Assembly: GCA_018266915.1 (NCBI GenBank)
Contig: JAFDZM010000027.1
Location: forward strand, 1-41,264
Direction: 5' to 3'
Length of the DNA stretch: 41,264 nucleotides
DNA from: Bacteroidota bacterium
GTDB lineage: Bacteria > Bacteroidota > Bacteroidia > Sphingobacteriales > Sphingobacteriaceae
Shown here: positions 33,301 through 40,024 of the stretch, piece after piece
Numbering within the stretch: the stretch's first letter is position 1
Layout of the letters: each line of letters begins with the position of its first letter
The notes under the pieces: model-generated
Databases searched by the model: none
Told to the model about the DNA's origin: nothing
Seen by the model: the letters and a program-made list of their open reading frames with translations, nothing else
Position numbers and translations under genes: made by a program

Positions 33301-34123
33301 TTTGTTTAAGCTCAATTGGCAGTAATGATTTTAGTATCGGAGCACTATCTGCGGGCGAACTTACTTCTTCTCTTAAAGAGGCCCTCGCTGCGATCCAGAT
33401 AATCATCATCATCAAAAGGAGATATAAAGGATAATAAGCATGTATGCCCAACTGATGATGGTAATAAAAGTAGTCTACGGCAGTAAAAGGCATCCACAAC
33501 AGCCATAATAGCCCGAAAGCTGTCAATAACTTACTCAGCCAGCTTAATTCATGCCGGTAACGGTCGCCCCCATTAAATTTCAGGCGTTGGTAAAATTGCT
33601 CTATCAGTCTATGAGATTTATACAGGTAGATTAGGACTGAAATAAATGCCAACAATTGTAATATAGGATTTAACTGCTGAAAAGCAGGCGTATTATAAGT
33701 AGCCGTACCTGTTTTTATACTTGCGTTAACTTCCAATATATGAACCCCGAGTTGTAGCAACAACGGAATAAAATGCAGCAAATCCTTAGTGCGGAATTTA
33801 TATTCTGGTTGTGTTAGTTTGAGTGCATAAAAGAAAATAAGCGGGCCAAGCGCCAGTGAAAACTGTAATGGTAGTATGTTCCAATAAGGGATGTAACTTT
33901 CCAACGTTACATCAATGCTCAATATCCATGCTATTTGAAACACGACCACCGCCAATGCCAGCGCGAGAAATCTGTTTGCAGCCCGGTTTATACTTTTTGC
34001 GAACCACAGCAGCAGCGCAAAAGTAAGCCCGATAAATATCGCACCCTGAAAACCCAGGTCATAAAGGTTGATATGAAAGGTGTACGGATTCAAGTAATTT
34101 AAACAGATCAATTGATGTTCCAA
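30398..34123 (-). CDS. 7TM-AraC-FtsX fusion protein, copy 3
   Basis: 1241 codons from TTG 34123 (MEHQLICLNYLNPYTFHINL), aligned with the TTG of copy 1; the conserved N terminus has no ATG. Seven membrane helices fall between about 21 and 250. AraC-type helix-turn-helix about 290-380 (LGSLAEKLGIHSHELSRILN; MLGIAYEAGFNSQSTFTRIF). Linker SETLPKWPHEKLNRN. FtsX/MacB permease from M420 (MFKNYFKIAFRN) with KEIGIRKTLGSNR and KEIGVRKVLGASV. The AraC domain would be cytosolic between the seventh helix and the first permease helix, which is topologically consistent. It is convergent with copy 2 and bounded by leader copies L3 (upstream) and L2 (downstream) in direct orientation. Confidence 0.87.
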   Translation of the reverse strand: MEHQLICLNYLNPYTFHINLYDLGFQGAIFIGLTFALLLWFAKSINRAANRFLALALAVVVFQIAWILSIDVTLESYIPYWNILPLQFSLALGPLIFFYALKLTQPEYKFRTKDLLHFIPLLLQLGVHILEVNASIKTGTATYNTPAFQQLNPILQLLAFISVLIYLYKSHRLIEQFYQRLKFNGGDRYRHELSWLSKLLTAFGLLWLLWMPFTAVDYFYYHHQLGIHAYYPLYLLLMMMIIWIAARASLREEVSSPADSAPILKSLLPIELKQKGSWLKNAVKENRYYQDPELSLGSLAEKLGIHSHELSRILNTVLKKSFNDFINEYRVRDVINKMFDPAFNHITMLGIAYEAGFNSQSTFTRIFKQMTGKTPLEYKNDLKKDYPTYNSGSLPRFAPLILRSETLPKWPHEKLNRNVMFKNYFKIAFRNFWKHKAFTLINIIGLSIGISAALVIYIIVHYDLTFDKFHKDSDRIFRVVSNFKFQGNENHSHGVTMPMGAAIKSNITGVELVAPLYTLSPDVIVTGKHNEPIKFKGQDRITLADQNYFKIIHYTWLAGSSTTALNDPYQVVLTADRAKVYFPSLTYEQMLGKTITYDTLKTTVSGIVEPIKENTDFSCHDFISFSSGKPNTRLGKDMQLTNWGSTTSASEVFIKLYPKVSAANIQKQINAMYMKNDPHSADDKKNGSSRSFTVQPLSDIHFSQDYGTFDFSGPASKTRSYLLLVVAGFLLLLGCINFINLTTAQATQRAKEIGIRKTLGSNRRQLITQFLSETFLITLFAVIISIGLAPLILKLFSDFITTGVKADYLHQPDIFLFLFGLIVVVSFLSGFYPALLLSGYKPVLVLKNQVQSGSSKTRNAWLRKSLTVSQFVIAQFFIMATLLVSKQIYYALHKDLGFKKDAIVFAETPYKVRKATTNQVMANKLRTLPGVAMVSVGFEPPSSDGTSSTNFVYKDGKKEITTPVELKFCDENYIKLYHIKIIAGRNITAADTSAGFVINENYARTLGFTNPNDAVGKVFNSNGKSLRIVGVVADFYTHSLQSPISPVVIMAAGNGDFCNGVIHIALKPETAGGGEWQKTMASMEKIWKEMYPDDAPSYQFYDKSIAQFYDQEKHTSTLLTWATGLSILISCLGLLGLAIYTTGQRTKEIGVRKVLGASVAQIVRLLSTELVLLILLAFVIVTPLAWWAMNKWMENYADKTTISWWIFIASGAGMLLTAFITSSFQTIKAAIVNPVKSLRSE

Positions 34124-34210
34124 ATTACTAATATATTGGTATACAAAAAATTACAAGGTATTCGATATGTTCATTTGTAACAAAACCGGACAACAGGGCG
34201 TCCGGTTTTG
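34109..34210 (-). promoter_or_regulatory. Conserved 102-nt leader (copy L3) of fusion gene 3
   Basis: On minus: hairpin CAAAACCGGAC-GCCCTGTT-GTCCGGTTTTG (11-bp arms), then the conserved block ending AATATATTAGTAATTTGGAA and CATCAATTG. Past this point it continues to match copy 1 into the coding region. The hairpin lies 34 nt beyond the stop of the OstA-like gene on the same strand, so it probably also terminates that transcript. Confidence 0.65.
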
Positions 34211-34243
34211 AATTGGAATGAGGGTTACTGATCTGTTACAGCG

Positions 34244-36904
34244 CTATTGAGCCTTCGGTTTGTTTGCCGTGGTATCCTTTTTCAGTTCCGGCTCTTTCTT
34301 TGCCGGAGATTTCAATGCAGTATCCACCTTCAACTTCACTGCACTGGTATCCTTCTGCAATTTTACGGCACTGGTATCTTTTCCGGCTTTTATTTCCGGC
34401 AATTTGTCCAATAGTTGTTTATTGGTGCTTGTATCTTTGGCCGCTTTGCCATCCGGCGGTTTATTTAATGGATGCTTGCCATCGGCAGGTGTTTTGGTTT
34501 TGTCAGCAGGCTTTTTAGCAGGTTCCTTTTTCTTCGCGATAATCTCTTCTTTTGAAGCAGGCCTTTCCTTGGGTTTCCACAAAAAGCCCTTTAATATTTT
34601 ATCATCCTCGGTAAATTTATCCAGCGGGCCATAACGGTGTTCTGGTTTGGTCAGAAAGGTTACGTCTGTCAACTTGCTATCTTTAAAATTTATGCGGATA
34701 CGACTGCTTAGCGACCGTTGCATACCGCTTACTTTTCCACTATCCCGTGAGAAATAAATAGTTTCAGCATTGCCATCAATAAACAAACGCTCAAGCTTGT
34801 CATTGTTAAAGAAACCGCGCATTTTTTTCCCTGCCGACTGATTAAAATGTGTCGAATCACCCTTTTCGATGTTGACGACAAACGCATTAGGGAACAATTC
34901 AATATTATCAAACTTCTTATTCTTCAGTTGCAGGTTGATCGTATCTCCCGATAATTGCGAACCCTGCGTCCAAATGATAGGATGTACATACAACCGTATC
35001 ACCGAGTCGCTGGTACTATAAAAGGCCGAATCTGATTTCCCCTGCAGATCGGACTTAAACAGTTTTACATGGTGAAAAGCACTTAATATCCTTATTCGTG
35101 CCGTGTCAGCCAAATTAATTTTACGCGTAACATACACAGAATCAGATGCCTTTTTCACTTTCGCCAGGCTATCCTTTTTCGCCAGTTTTAAGCTATCCTG
35201 TTTGGTAAGCTTTTTGGGTGGTTGCAGGGCCTCTGGCTGCTTTGCATTCCTATTCAAACTTCCCGGCATAACAGGGGCAGGCGGTTGGGCACCTGGCTTA
35301 TTTGGTGGGGTAGCTTTTGCTTTTTTATCTTTTTTGCCGCCTTTGGCTGCAAATTCTATTTTGGCACTGTCTCTTTTTGCTATTCCCGCTAATAGTTCCG
35401 GTTTAATTTCGGCTAACAAATTACGATGCAATGCTGCGGTGTCAGGGTAAAATTTAGGTGCTGATAGCTCGATTTCTTTCACAGGCTTGGTATAGACGAT
35501 AGACGGAGCTTTTTTGGTCGTATCTATTATATGCGACAGCCTGATCTTCTCCTGTATGTCCTTATAATCTTTGTAAGTAAGTACCCGGGTTTCAAGCGTA
35601 TCCGCTGTTATGTAAACTGAGTCATGCTTCATTCGTGTAGTATCCTTCTTCGAGAGCAAACTATCAGGCAGCTTATTCTTCAGGTCAGGTTTCTTTCCTT
35701 TCTTGTTGGCAATAGTATCGGATTTACTTTTTGGGGTCTCCTTTAAAGGCATTGTATTTGCTGGTGCGCTTGCTTTATTATCAGGCTTGGCTATCTGCTT
35801 TGATTTATCCAGAGCAGAGGTTGCTTTTGCAGGTTGAACTTTAGTTTTCGATGTATCAGTTTTGGCTTTTTGATCGGGAGTTATAACTGTCTTTCCCGGT
35901 TGATCTTTAATCTTTGCTGTATCGACCTTCGTTTTCTTATGGGATGTCGTAATCGGCTTTGGCGGGACAGAATCCTTCTTCGATGTATCTTTCTCCTCCG
36001 TCACAATAATCCCATAAGCATTTTCGGTAACTACCGTTCGTTCGTCCGATTTAAAGTAAGTGCCAAGGTCACCCTTCAGGGTCATCTTTTGTTCGTTATC
36101 ATTAAAAGTGATGTTTTTTACCACACGACCATAGCCTTTCTTACGGTCATAAAACATACTATCACCCTTTAATGTCTTAGCGCCCTGGCTATACAGGTTT
36201 TTCTTGCCGAAAAAGGCCTGCTCAGTTACTGTATTATAGTAGCCATTTTCTGTGTAGAGTGTGTCGTTGTCTTTTGGATTTGCTTTGGTTTTAAGGGTGT
36301 CTTTCTTCTTGCCATAAATGTGTGTAGGGCCATAGAAGTAAGCGATCTTCGTTCCTGTATTATAACGCAGCGTATCTGTTTTGGTGGTCGCATCCGGGCT
36401 TAATAGTACCACGTCATAACGGAAATAGGAATCTCTTGAATTGGCAAAATAATAGCCATTTTTACTGGTAAGCGTGTTGTCCTTGTTTACCAGTTTGCCG
36501 CCATTAGTATAAGTGCCGTATTTGGTGGCTGTGTTATAAGTAAGATAGTTAGTAGTAAGCGTGGCATCTTTATCCACCATCCGCACATTGTCAGTCAGGA
36601 TAGCGATCTTGGTGTTACCGTTATAGTTCAGTTTGTCCGAATAAATATTCAGTGTATCGCCCTGGCTGATAACCACGTGGCCAAAAGCATCAAAAGTATT
36701 TTCGGCCTGATGAAAATAGGCGCTGTCTGAAGTCAGCGTAGAATTGTCCTGTTGAAAGGTGCCGCCATACACCTTCAACGGGGCGCCCTTAGCATTACCG
36801 CCTTGTACGCTTTTGGATCTGATGAGGTTGATAACCGATTTTTTCTGGGCCATCACCGCGGTTACCAACGTCAGTAATATTATGGTGAACAAGTATTTCC
36901 TCAC
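34244..36904 (-). CDS. OstA-like (LptA-type) protein with long low-complexity inserts
   Basis: The 886-aa product has a signal peptide (1-19, ending AVMAQ) and an OstA/LptA-like beta-jellyroll repeat region about 25-310 (TLTSDSAYFHQAENTFDAFG, GDTLNIYSDKLNYNGNTKIA), typical of the Bacteroidota proteins thought to carry LPS across the periplasm. A Lys/Thr/Asp/Pro-rich insert follows (about 305-425). A second beta region about 620-770 (DSAFYSTSDSVIRLYVHP, SGDTINLQLKNKKFDNIELF) follows, then a charged tail with repeats KDTSAVKLQ and KDTSAVKLK. The core is expected; the inserts make it larger than usual. It is divergent from tilS with a 51-nt gap. Confidence 0.88.
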   Translation of the reverse strand: MRKYLFTIILLTLVTAVMAQKKSVINLIRSKSVQGGNAKGAPLKVYGGTFQQDNSTLTSDSAYFHQAENTFDAFGHVVISQGDTLNIYSDKLNYNGNTKIAILTDNVRMVDKDATLTTNYLTYNTATKYGTYTNGGKLVNKDNTLTSKNGYYFANSRDSYFRYDVVLLSPDATTKTDTLRYNTGTKIAYFYGPTHIYGKKKDTLKTKANPKDNDTLYTENGYYNTVTEQAFFGKKNLYSQGAKTLKGDSMFYDRKKGYGRVVKNITFNDNEQKMTLKGDLGTYFKSDERTVVTENAYGIIVTEEKDTSKKDSVPPKPITTSHKKTKVDTAKIKDQPGKTVITPDQKAKTDTSKTKVQPAKATSALDKSKQIAKPDNKASAPANTMPLKETPKSKSDTIANKKGKKPDLKNKLPDSLLSKKDTTRMKHDSVYITADTLETRVLTYKDYKDIQEKIRLSHIIDTTKKAPSIVYTKPVKEIELSAPKFYPDTAALHRNLLAEIKPELLAGIAKRDSAKIEFAAKGGKKDKKAKATPPNKPGAQPPAPVMPGSLNRNAKQPEALQPPKKLTKQDSLKLAKKDSLAKVKKASDSVYVTRKINLADTARIRILSAFHHVKLFKSDLQGKSDSAFYSTSDSVIRLYVHPIIWTQGSQLSGDTINLQLKNKKFDNIELFPNAFVVNIEKGDSTHFNQSAGKKMRGFFNNDKLERLFIDGNAETIYFSRDSGKVSGMQRSLSSRIRINFKDSKLTDVTFLTKPEHRYGPLDKFTEDDKILKGFLWKPKERPASKEEIIAKKKEPAKKPADKTKTPADGKHPLNKPPDGKAAKDTSTNKQLLDKLPEIKAGKDTSAVKLQKDTSAVKLKVDTALKSPAKKEPELKKDTTANKPKAQ

Positions 36905-36922
36905 GGGCGCAAAATTAGTTTT

Positions 36923-36952
36923 TTGGATGGGGTTATTAAATTAATAATTTTG
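36923..36952 (+). promoter_or_regulatory. Bacteroidota-type promoter of tilS
   Basis: TTG (36923-36925, end of a TTTTTTG run), 19-nt spacer, then TAATTTTG (36945-36952): a full match to the TTTG/TAnnTTTG consensus with good spacing. Only 3 nt separate it from the ATG at 36956, so the mRNA may be leaderless or nearly so. Confidence 0.55.
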
Positions 36953-36955
36953 GTG

Positions 36956-38290
36956 ATGCTGCCGGTTAAAAATTTCATTGATTTTATTGAAAAAAATGCA
37001 CTGTTTAATCGCGACAGCAACGTTTTGGCGGCTGTCAGCGGTGGTATGGATTCGGTTGTTATGGTTCATTTTTTAAAAGCCGCTGGTTACAATTTCAGCA
37101 TTGCCCACTGTAATTTCCAGCTTAGGGGCGACGAAGCTTTGTCCGATCAACAGTTTGTAAAGGATCTGGCCGGTAAACTCGGCGTAGCATTTCACACCAT
37201 AGATTTTGATACCAAAAAATATGCCGCTGAAAAAAAGATCTCGATACAAATGGCTGCCCGTGAGCTTCGTTATCAATGGTTTGCAGAAGTGTCACAACAA
37301 TCAGGCTACAATGTGATTGCGTTAGCACATCACCAGAATGATACCATCGAAACTATATTGCTGAACCTTACGCGGGGGACAGGCATTGCCGGCCTGCATG
37401 GGATATTACCTAAAAATGGGTCTATAGTGCGTCCTTTAATGTTTCTAAAACGTGATGATATACAGGATATTGTAAAGGCCGAGAATTTGCAGTACGTAGA
37501 AGACAGCTCCAACAGTTCAACCAAATATGCCCGCAATAAGATACGTCTTGAAGTTATTCCCAAGTTAAAAGAGCTTAATCCGGGATTGGAAGATACTTTT
37601 GAAAATAACTTGAAGCACTTCCGTGGCCTTGAAATATTGTTGGAGCAGAAGTTGGATGAATTAAGGGAAAGTATATTCACTTTTCATGGAGAAGAGATTC
37701 ATATTAGTATTGATGAGGTAAAAAAACTTCAGCCACAACTTTTGTTACTATATGGCTTATTGCAGGAATATGGTTTTAATGAAAGCACTGTTGAAGATGT
37801 AATCGATTCATTAGATAAGCATTCGGGCAGAGTATTTGTATCGCAGGGTTTTATGCTGTTATTGGACCGGGAAAAATTGATCCTGGCAAAAAGACGGGCA
37901 GTGCCAAATCAATCTGTTTTGATCAATAAAGATCAGCACGAAGTAAAATTCAATAATTACCAGTTGAATATTCTGCATGATGATTCTCCTCTGATTATTA
38001 AGGATAATCCACTGTCAGTATCCATCGATATAGATTTGCTGATCTATCCCTTAACCCTCCGTCATTGGGAGGAAGGTGATCATTTCCACCCGCTTGGCAT
38101 GAAAACGCGACAGAAACTGAGTGATTTTTTTGTGCACCAGAAAGTACCTCTGCATGAGAAATCGCGGATCCCGCTTTTGGTGAATGGAAATGATGAGATT
38201 ATCTGGATAGGAGGGTACCGCCCGGATGACAGGTATAAAGTAACCGCGAAAACTAAAAAAGTTACTATCTTCGAGCTGTTTAAATTATGA
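36956..38290 (+). CDS. tilS: tRNA(Ile)-lysidine synthase TilS
   Basis: The enzyme attaches lysine to C34 of tRNA-Ile(CAU), switching its identity from Met to Ile; essential in most bacteria. The product is 444 aa from ATG 36956 (MLPVKNFIDFIEKNALF); a TTG at 36923 would add 11 residues but overlaps the promoter. PP-loop ATPase motif SGGMDS at residues 28-33, then HCNFQLRGDEALSDQ and ALAHHQNDTIETILLNLTRG, the substrate-site region, and the C-terminal domain (LRHWEEGDHFHPLGMKTRQK). It overlaps the next gene by 4 nt. Confidence 0.96.
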   Translation: MLPVKNFIDFIEKNALFNRDSNVLAAVSGGMDSVVMVHFLKAAGYNFSIAHCNFQLRGDEALSDQQFVKDLAGKLGVAFHTIDFDTKKYAAEKKISIQMAARELRYQWFAEVSQQSGYNVIALAHHQNDTIETILLNLTRGTGIAGLHGILPKNGSIVRPLMFLKRDDIQDIVKAENLQYVEDSSNSSTKYARNKIRLEVIPKLKELNPGLEDTFENNLKHFRGLEILLEQKLDELRESIFTFHGEEIHISIDEVKKLQPQLLLLYGLLQEYGFNESTVEDVIDSLDKHSGRVFVSQGFMLLLDREKLILAKRRAVPNQSVLINKDQHEVKFNNYQLNILHDDSPLIIKDNPLSVSIDIDLLIYPLTLRHWEEGDHFHPLGMKTRQKLSDFFVHQKVPLHEKSRIPLLVNGNDEIIWIGGYRPDDRYKVTAKTKKVTIFELFKL

Positions 38291-38778
38291 CTGTAGAAAA
38301 ACCGGTTTTTGTTGAGAAGCAATATCTTGGCCGCGAATGGATCCCTGTTACCATCCGCCTGGTGCTGGCTACCTTTTGTTTTGCAGCTTATACTTTCGAC
38401 TTTTTCTCGGACGAACAAAATAAATCGGAAATTTTAGCTGTGGTTGGATTTGGTATCATTATCATCTCTATCATCATGGGTTTTTTATTGCATTTCCGCA
38501 CCCGCGTTTATAACAAAAGCATATTGATTGACGGTTTGTGGACTACCCGCCTGGTAAAGATCGACCTGAACAGTATTGTAAAAGTTGAAAAAGGGAAATA
38601 CAGCCGTTATTTTCTGAATAACCCGGTTTATAACTTACACCAAAAAGGTACCATCCGTTTTTATACATCCGGGAGTGATGCCATCCACCTCACCGACCGT
38701 GATGGCTTAGTATACATCATAGGCTCACGTCATGCTGACGAGTTTTTGAGAGCCATTAATGAAGAAATGAAAAAGTAG
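38287..38778 (+). CDS. Small membrane protein with PH-like domain, hypothetical
   Basis: The 163-aa product has two membrane helices (about residues 20-37 and 47-67) followed by a beta-rich segment (VYNKSILIDGLWTTRLVKID, TIRFYTSGSDAIHLTDRDG) and a C-terminal helix (RHADEFLRAINEEMK), the pattern of bacterial PH-like/YcxB-type membrane proteins. Its ATG overlaps the tilS stop (ATGA), so it is translationally coupled to tilS. No function is known. Confidence 0.85.
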   Translation: MTVEKPVFVEKQYLGREWIPVTIRLVLATFCFAAYTFDFFSDEQNKSEILAVVGFGIIIISIIMGFLLHFRTRVYNKSILIDGLWTTRLVKIDLNSIVKVEKGKYSRYFLNNPVYNLHQKGTIRFYTSGSDAIHLTDRDGLVYIIGSRHADEFLRAINEEMKK

Positions 38779-38828
38779 TTAGCTCTAAACCAAGCGTCAT
38801 TGCAGTGACAGGATTGTTGTAAACTTAC

Positions 38829-39791
38829 TTATTTCTTTAATCCAATCTCTCTCAACCGCTCATCCAGATACTCACCTGCGGTCATATCACCGTACAACTT
38901 TGGGTGCGCAGCATCGATGCATGAATCTAAACAAGTAAGATCCATGTCCGATTTTGGGTGCAGGAAGAAGGGAACCGAATAACGTGAGTTCTTCATTTCT
39001 TCGCGCGGTGGGTTTACAACGCGGTGAGTGGTCGATTTCAGCTTGTTGTTTGTCAAACGTTGCAGCATATCGCCTACATTCACGACCACATCCTCGCCAT
39101 GAGCTTTAACCGGGAACCAGTCATTTTCGCGGGTAAGCAGTTCAAGGCCGTCCGCGCTGGCACCAATCAGCAAAGTGATCAGGTTGATATCTTCGTGCGC
39201 TCCGGCCCTTACTGCGTCCGGTGGCAATGCATCCGGATTTTCAATTGGGAAGTAGTGCAATGTGCGCAGGATAGAGTTACCATTGTGCACCTTATCATCA
39301 AAATAATTTTCAGGCAGCTCCAGATAAACTGCTATGGCGCGTAACAAATGCTGACCGGCACTCTCCAGTTTTTTATACACCTCGCGTGTAGTTGAGTTAA
39401 ATTCAGGCAGTTCCGTTACAGTCAGATTCTCAGGGTATTCGTTCTTAACCGGGTCATTATCAGTCACTGTTTGGCCGATCTGCCAGAACTCTTTCAGGTC
39501 GGGAACTTTAAAACCTTTTGCAGTTTCTTTGCCTTTACTGGTGTAGCCGCGCTGGCCTGCTAGTTCTGCTTTTTCGTATTTTAGTTTAGTGTCCTCAGGT
39601 AATTTAAACAGGCTGATTACCTGTTGGTACAGCTTGTCTATCAGTTCTTTACTTAATCCATGATTGGTAATAGTAACAAAGCCGGTGTCATTGAAGGCTT
39701 TGCCGATTTCATCTGAAAAAAATTTCTTTTGTTCTGGGGTGCCGTTAATATAGGTGTTCAGGTCAAGCCGTGGAATGTGGACTGTATTCAT
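38829..39791 (-). CDS. 2-oxoglutarate/Fe(II) oxygenase, isopenicillin-N-synthase family
   Basis: The 320-aa product has the N-terminal DIOX_N region (HIPRLDLNTYINGTPEQ, FNDTGFVTITNHGLSKELI) and a C-terminal jellyroll with iron ligands H199, D201 (GAHEDINLITLL) and H256 (STTHRVVNPP). The co-substrate-binding pair is R270/S272 (SRYSVPFF). This is the full family pattern. True isopenicillin N synthases are close relatives, but many bacterial members have other oxidation substrates and no beta-lactam cluster is nearby, so the substrate is unknown. It has its own strong upstream promoter. Confidence 0.93.
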   Translation of the reverse strand: MNTVHIPRLDLNTYINGTPEQKKFFSDEIGKAFNDTGFVTITNHGLSKELIDKLYQQVISLFKLPEDTKLKYEKAELAGQRGYTSKGKETAKGFKVPDLKEFWQIGQTVTDNDPVKNEYPENLTVTELPEFNSTTREVYKKLESAGQHLLRAIAVYLELPENYFDDKVHNGNSILRTLHYFPIENPDALPPDAVRAGAHEDINLITLLIGASADGLELLTRENDWFPVKAHGEDVVVNVGDMLQRLTNNKLKSTTHRVVNPPREEMKNSRYSVPFFLHPKSDMDLTCLDSCIDAAHPKLYGDMTAGEYLDERLREIGLKK

Positions 39792-39813
39792 AGTGTTAAT
39801 GTGTTGAGCAGAA

Positions 39814-39843
39814 CAAAAGTATTAATTAAAGCCCCACATCAAA
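39814..39843 (-). promoter_or_regulatory. Promoter of the oxygenase gene
   Basis: On minus: TTTTG, then 18 nt, then TACTTTTG (39821-39814), a good match to the Bacteroidota TTTG/TAnnTTTG consensus, 22 nt before the ATG at 39791. Confidence 0.55.
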
Positions 39844-40024
39844 ATCCTGTGAATAAATATTGGTGATCATTATATAGTGTGTCGGTGTATATTTTGTAAA
39901 ACAATTGTACGGTTAAACGTTTTATTGTTTTACTAATCAAAATATATGTTAATATTATAAAATACCATGCGACAGGTACTATAGAATAAGATACCTTCGC
40001 CAGTTCAAAAACAAAATCTAACTA

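Noticed and set aside
34260..34634. Plus-strand hydrophobic frame opposite the OstA-like tail
   Set aside because: It is the mirror of the Lys/Thr/Asp-rich tail codons; there is no start context or homology, and the minus-strand protein is clear.
36923..36955. Upstream TTG start for tilS
   Set aside because: It coincides with the -33 element, and the ATG at 36956 gives the family's normal N terminus.
38800..38815. GTCA-TTGCAG-TGAC palindrome after the PH-like gene
   Set aside because: The arms are only 4 bp with no T-run; too weak to call a terminator or operator.
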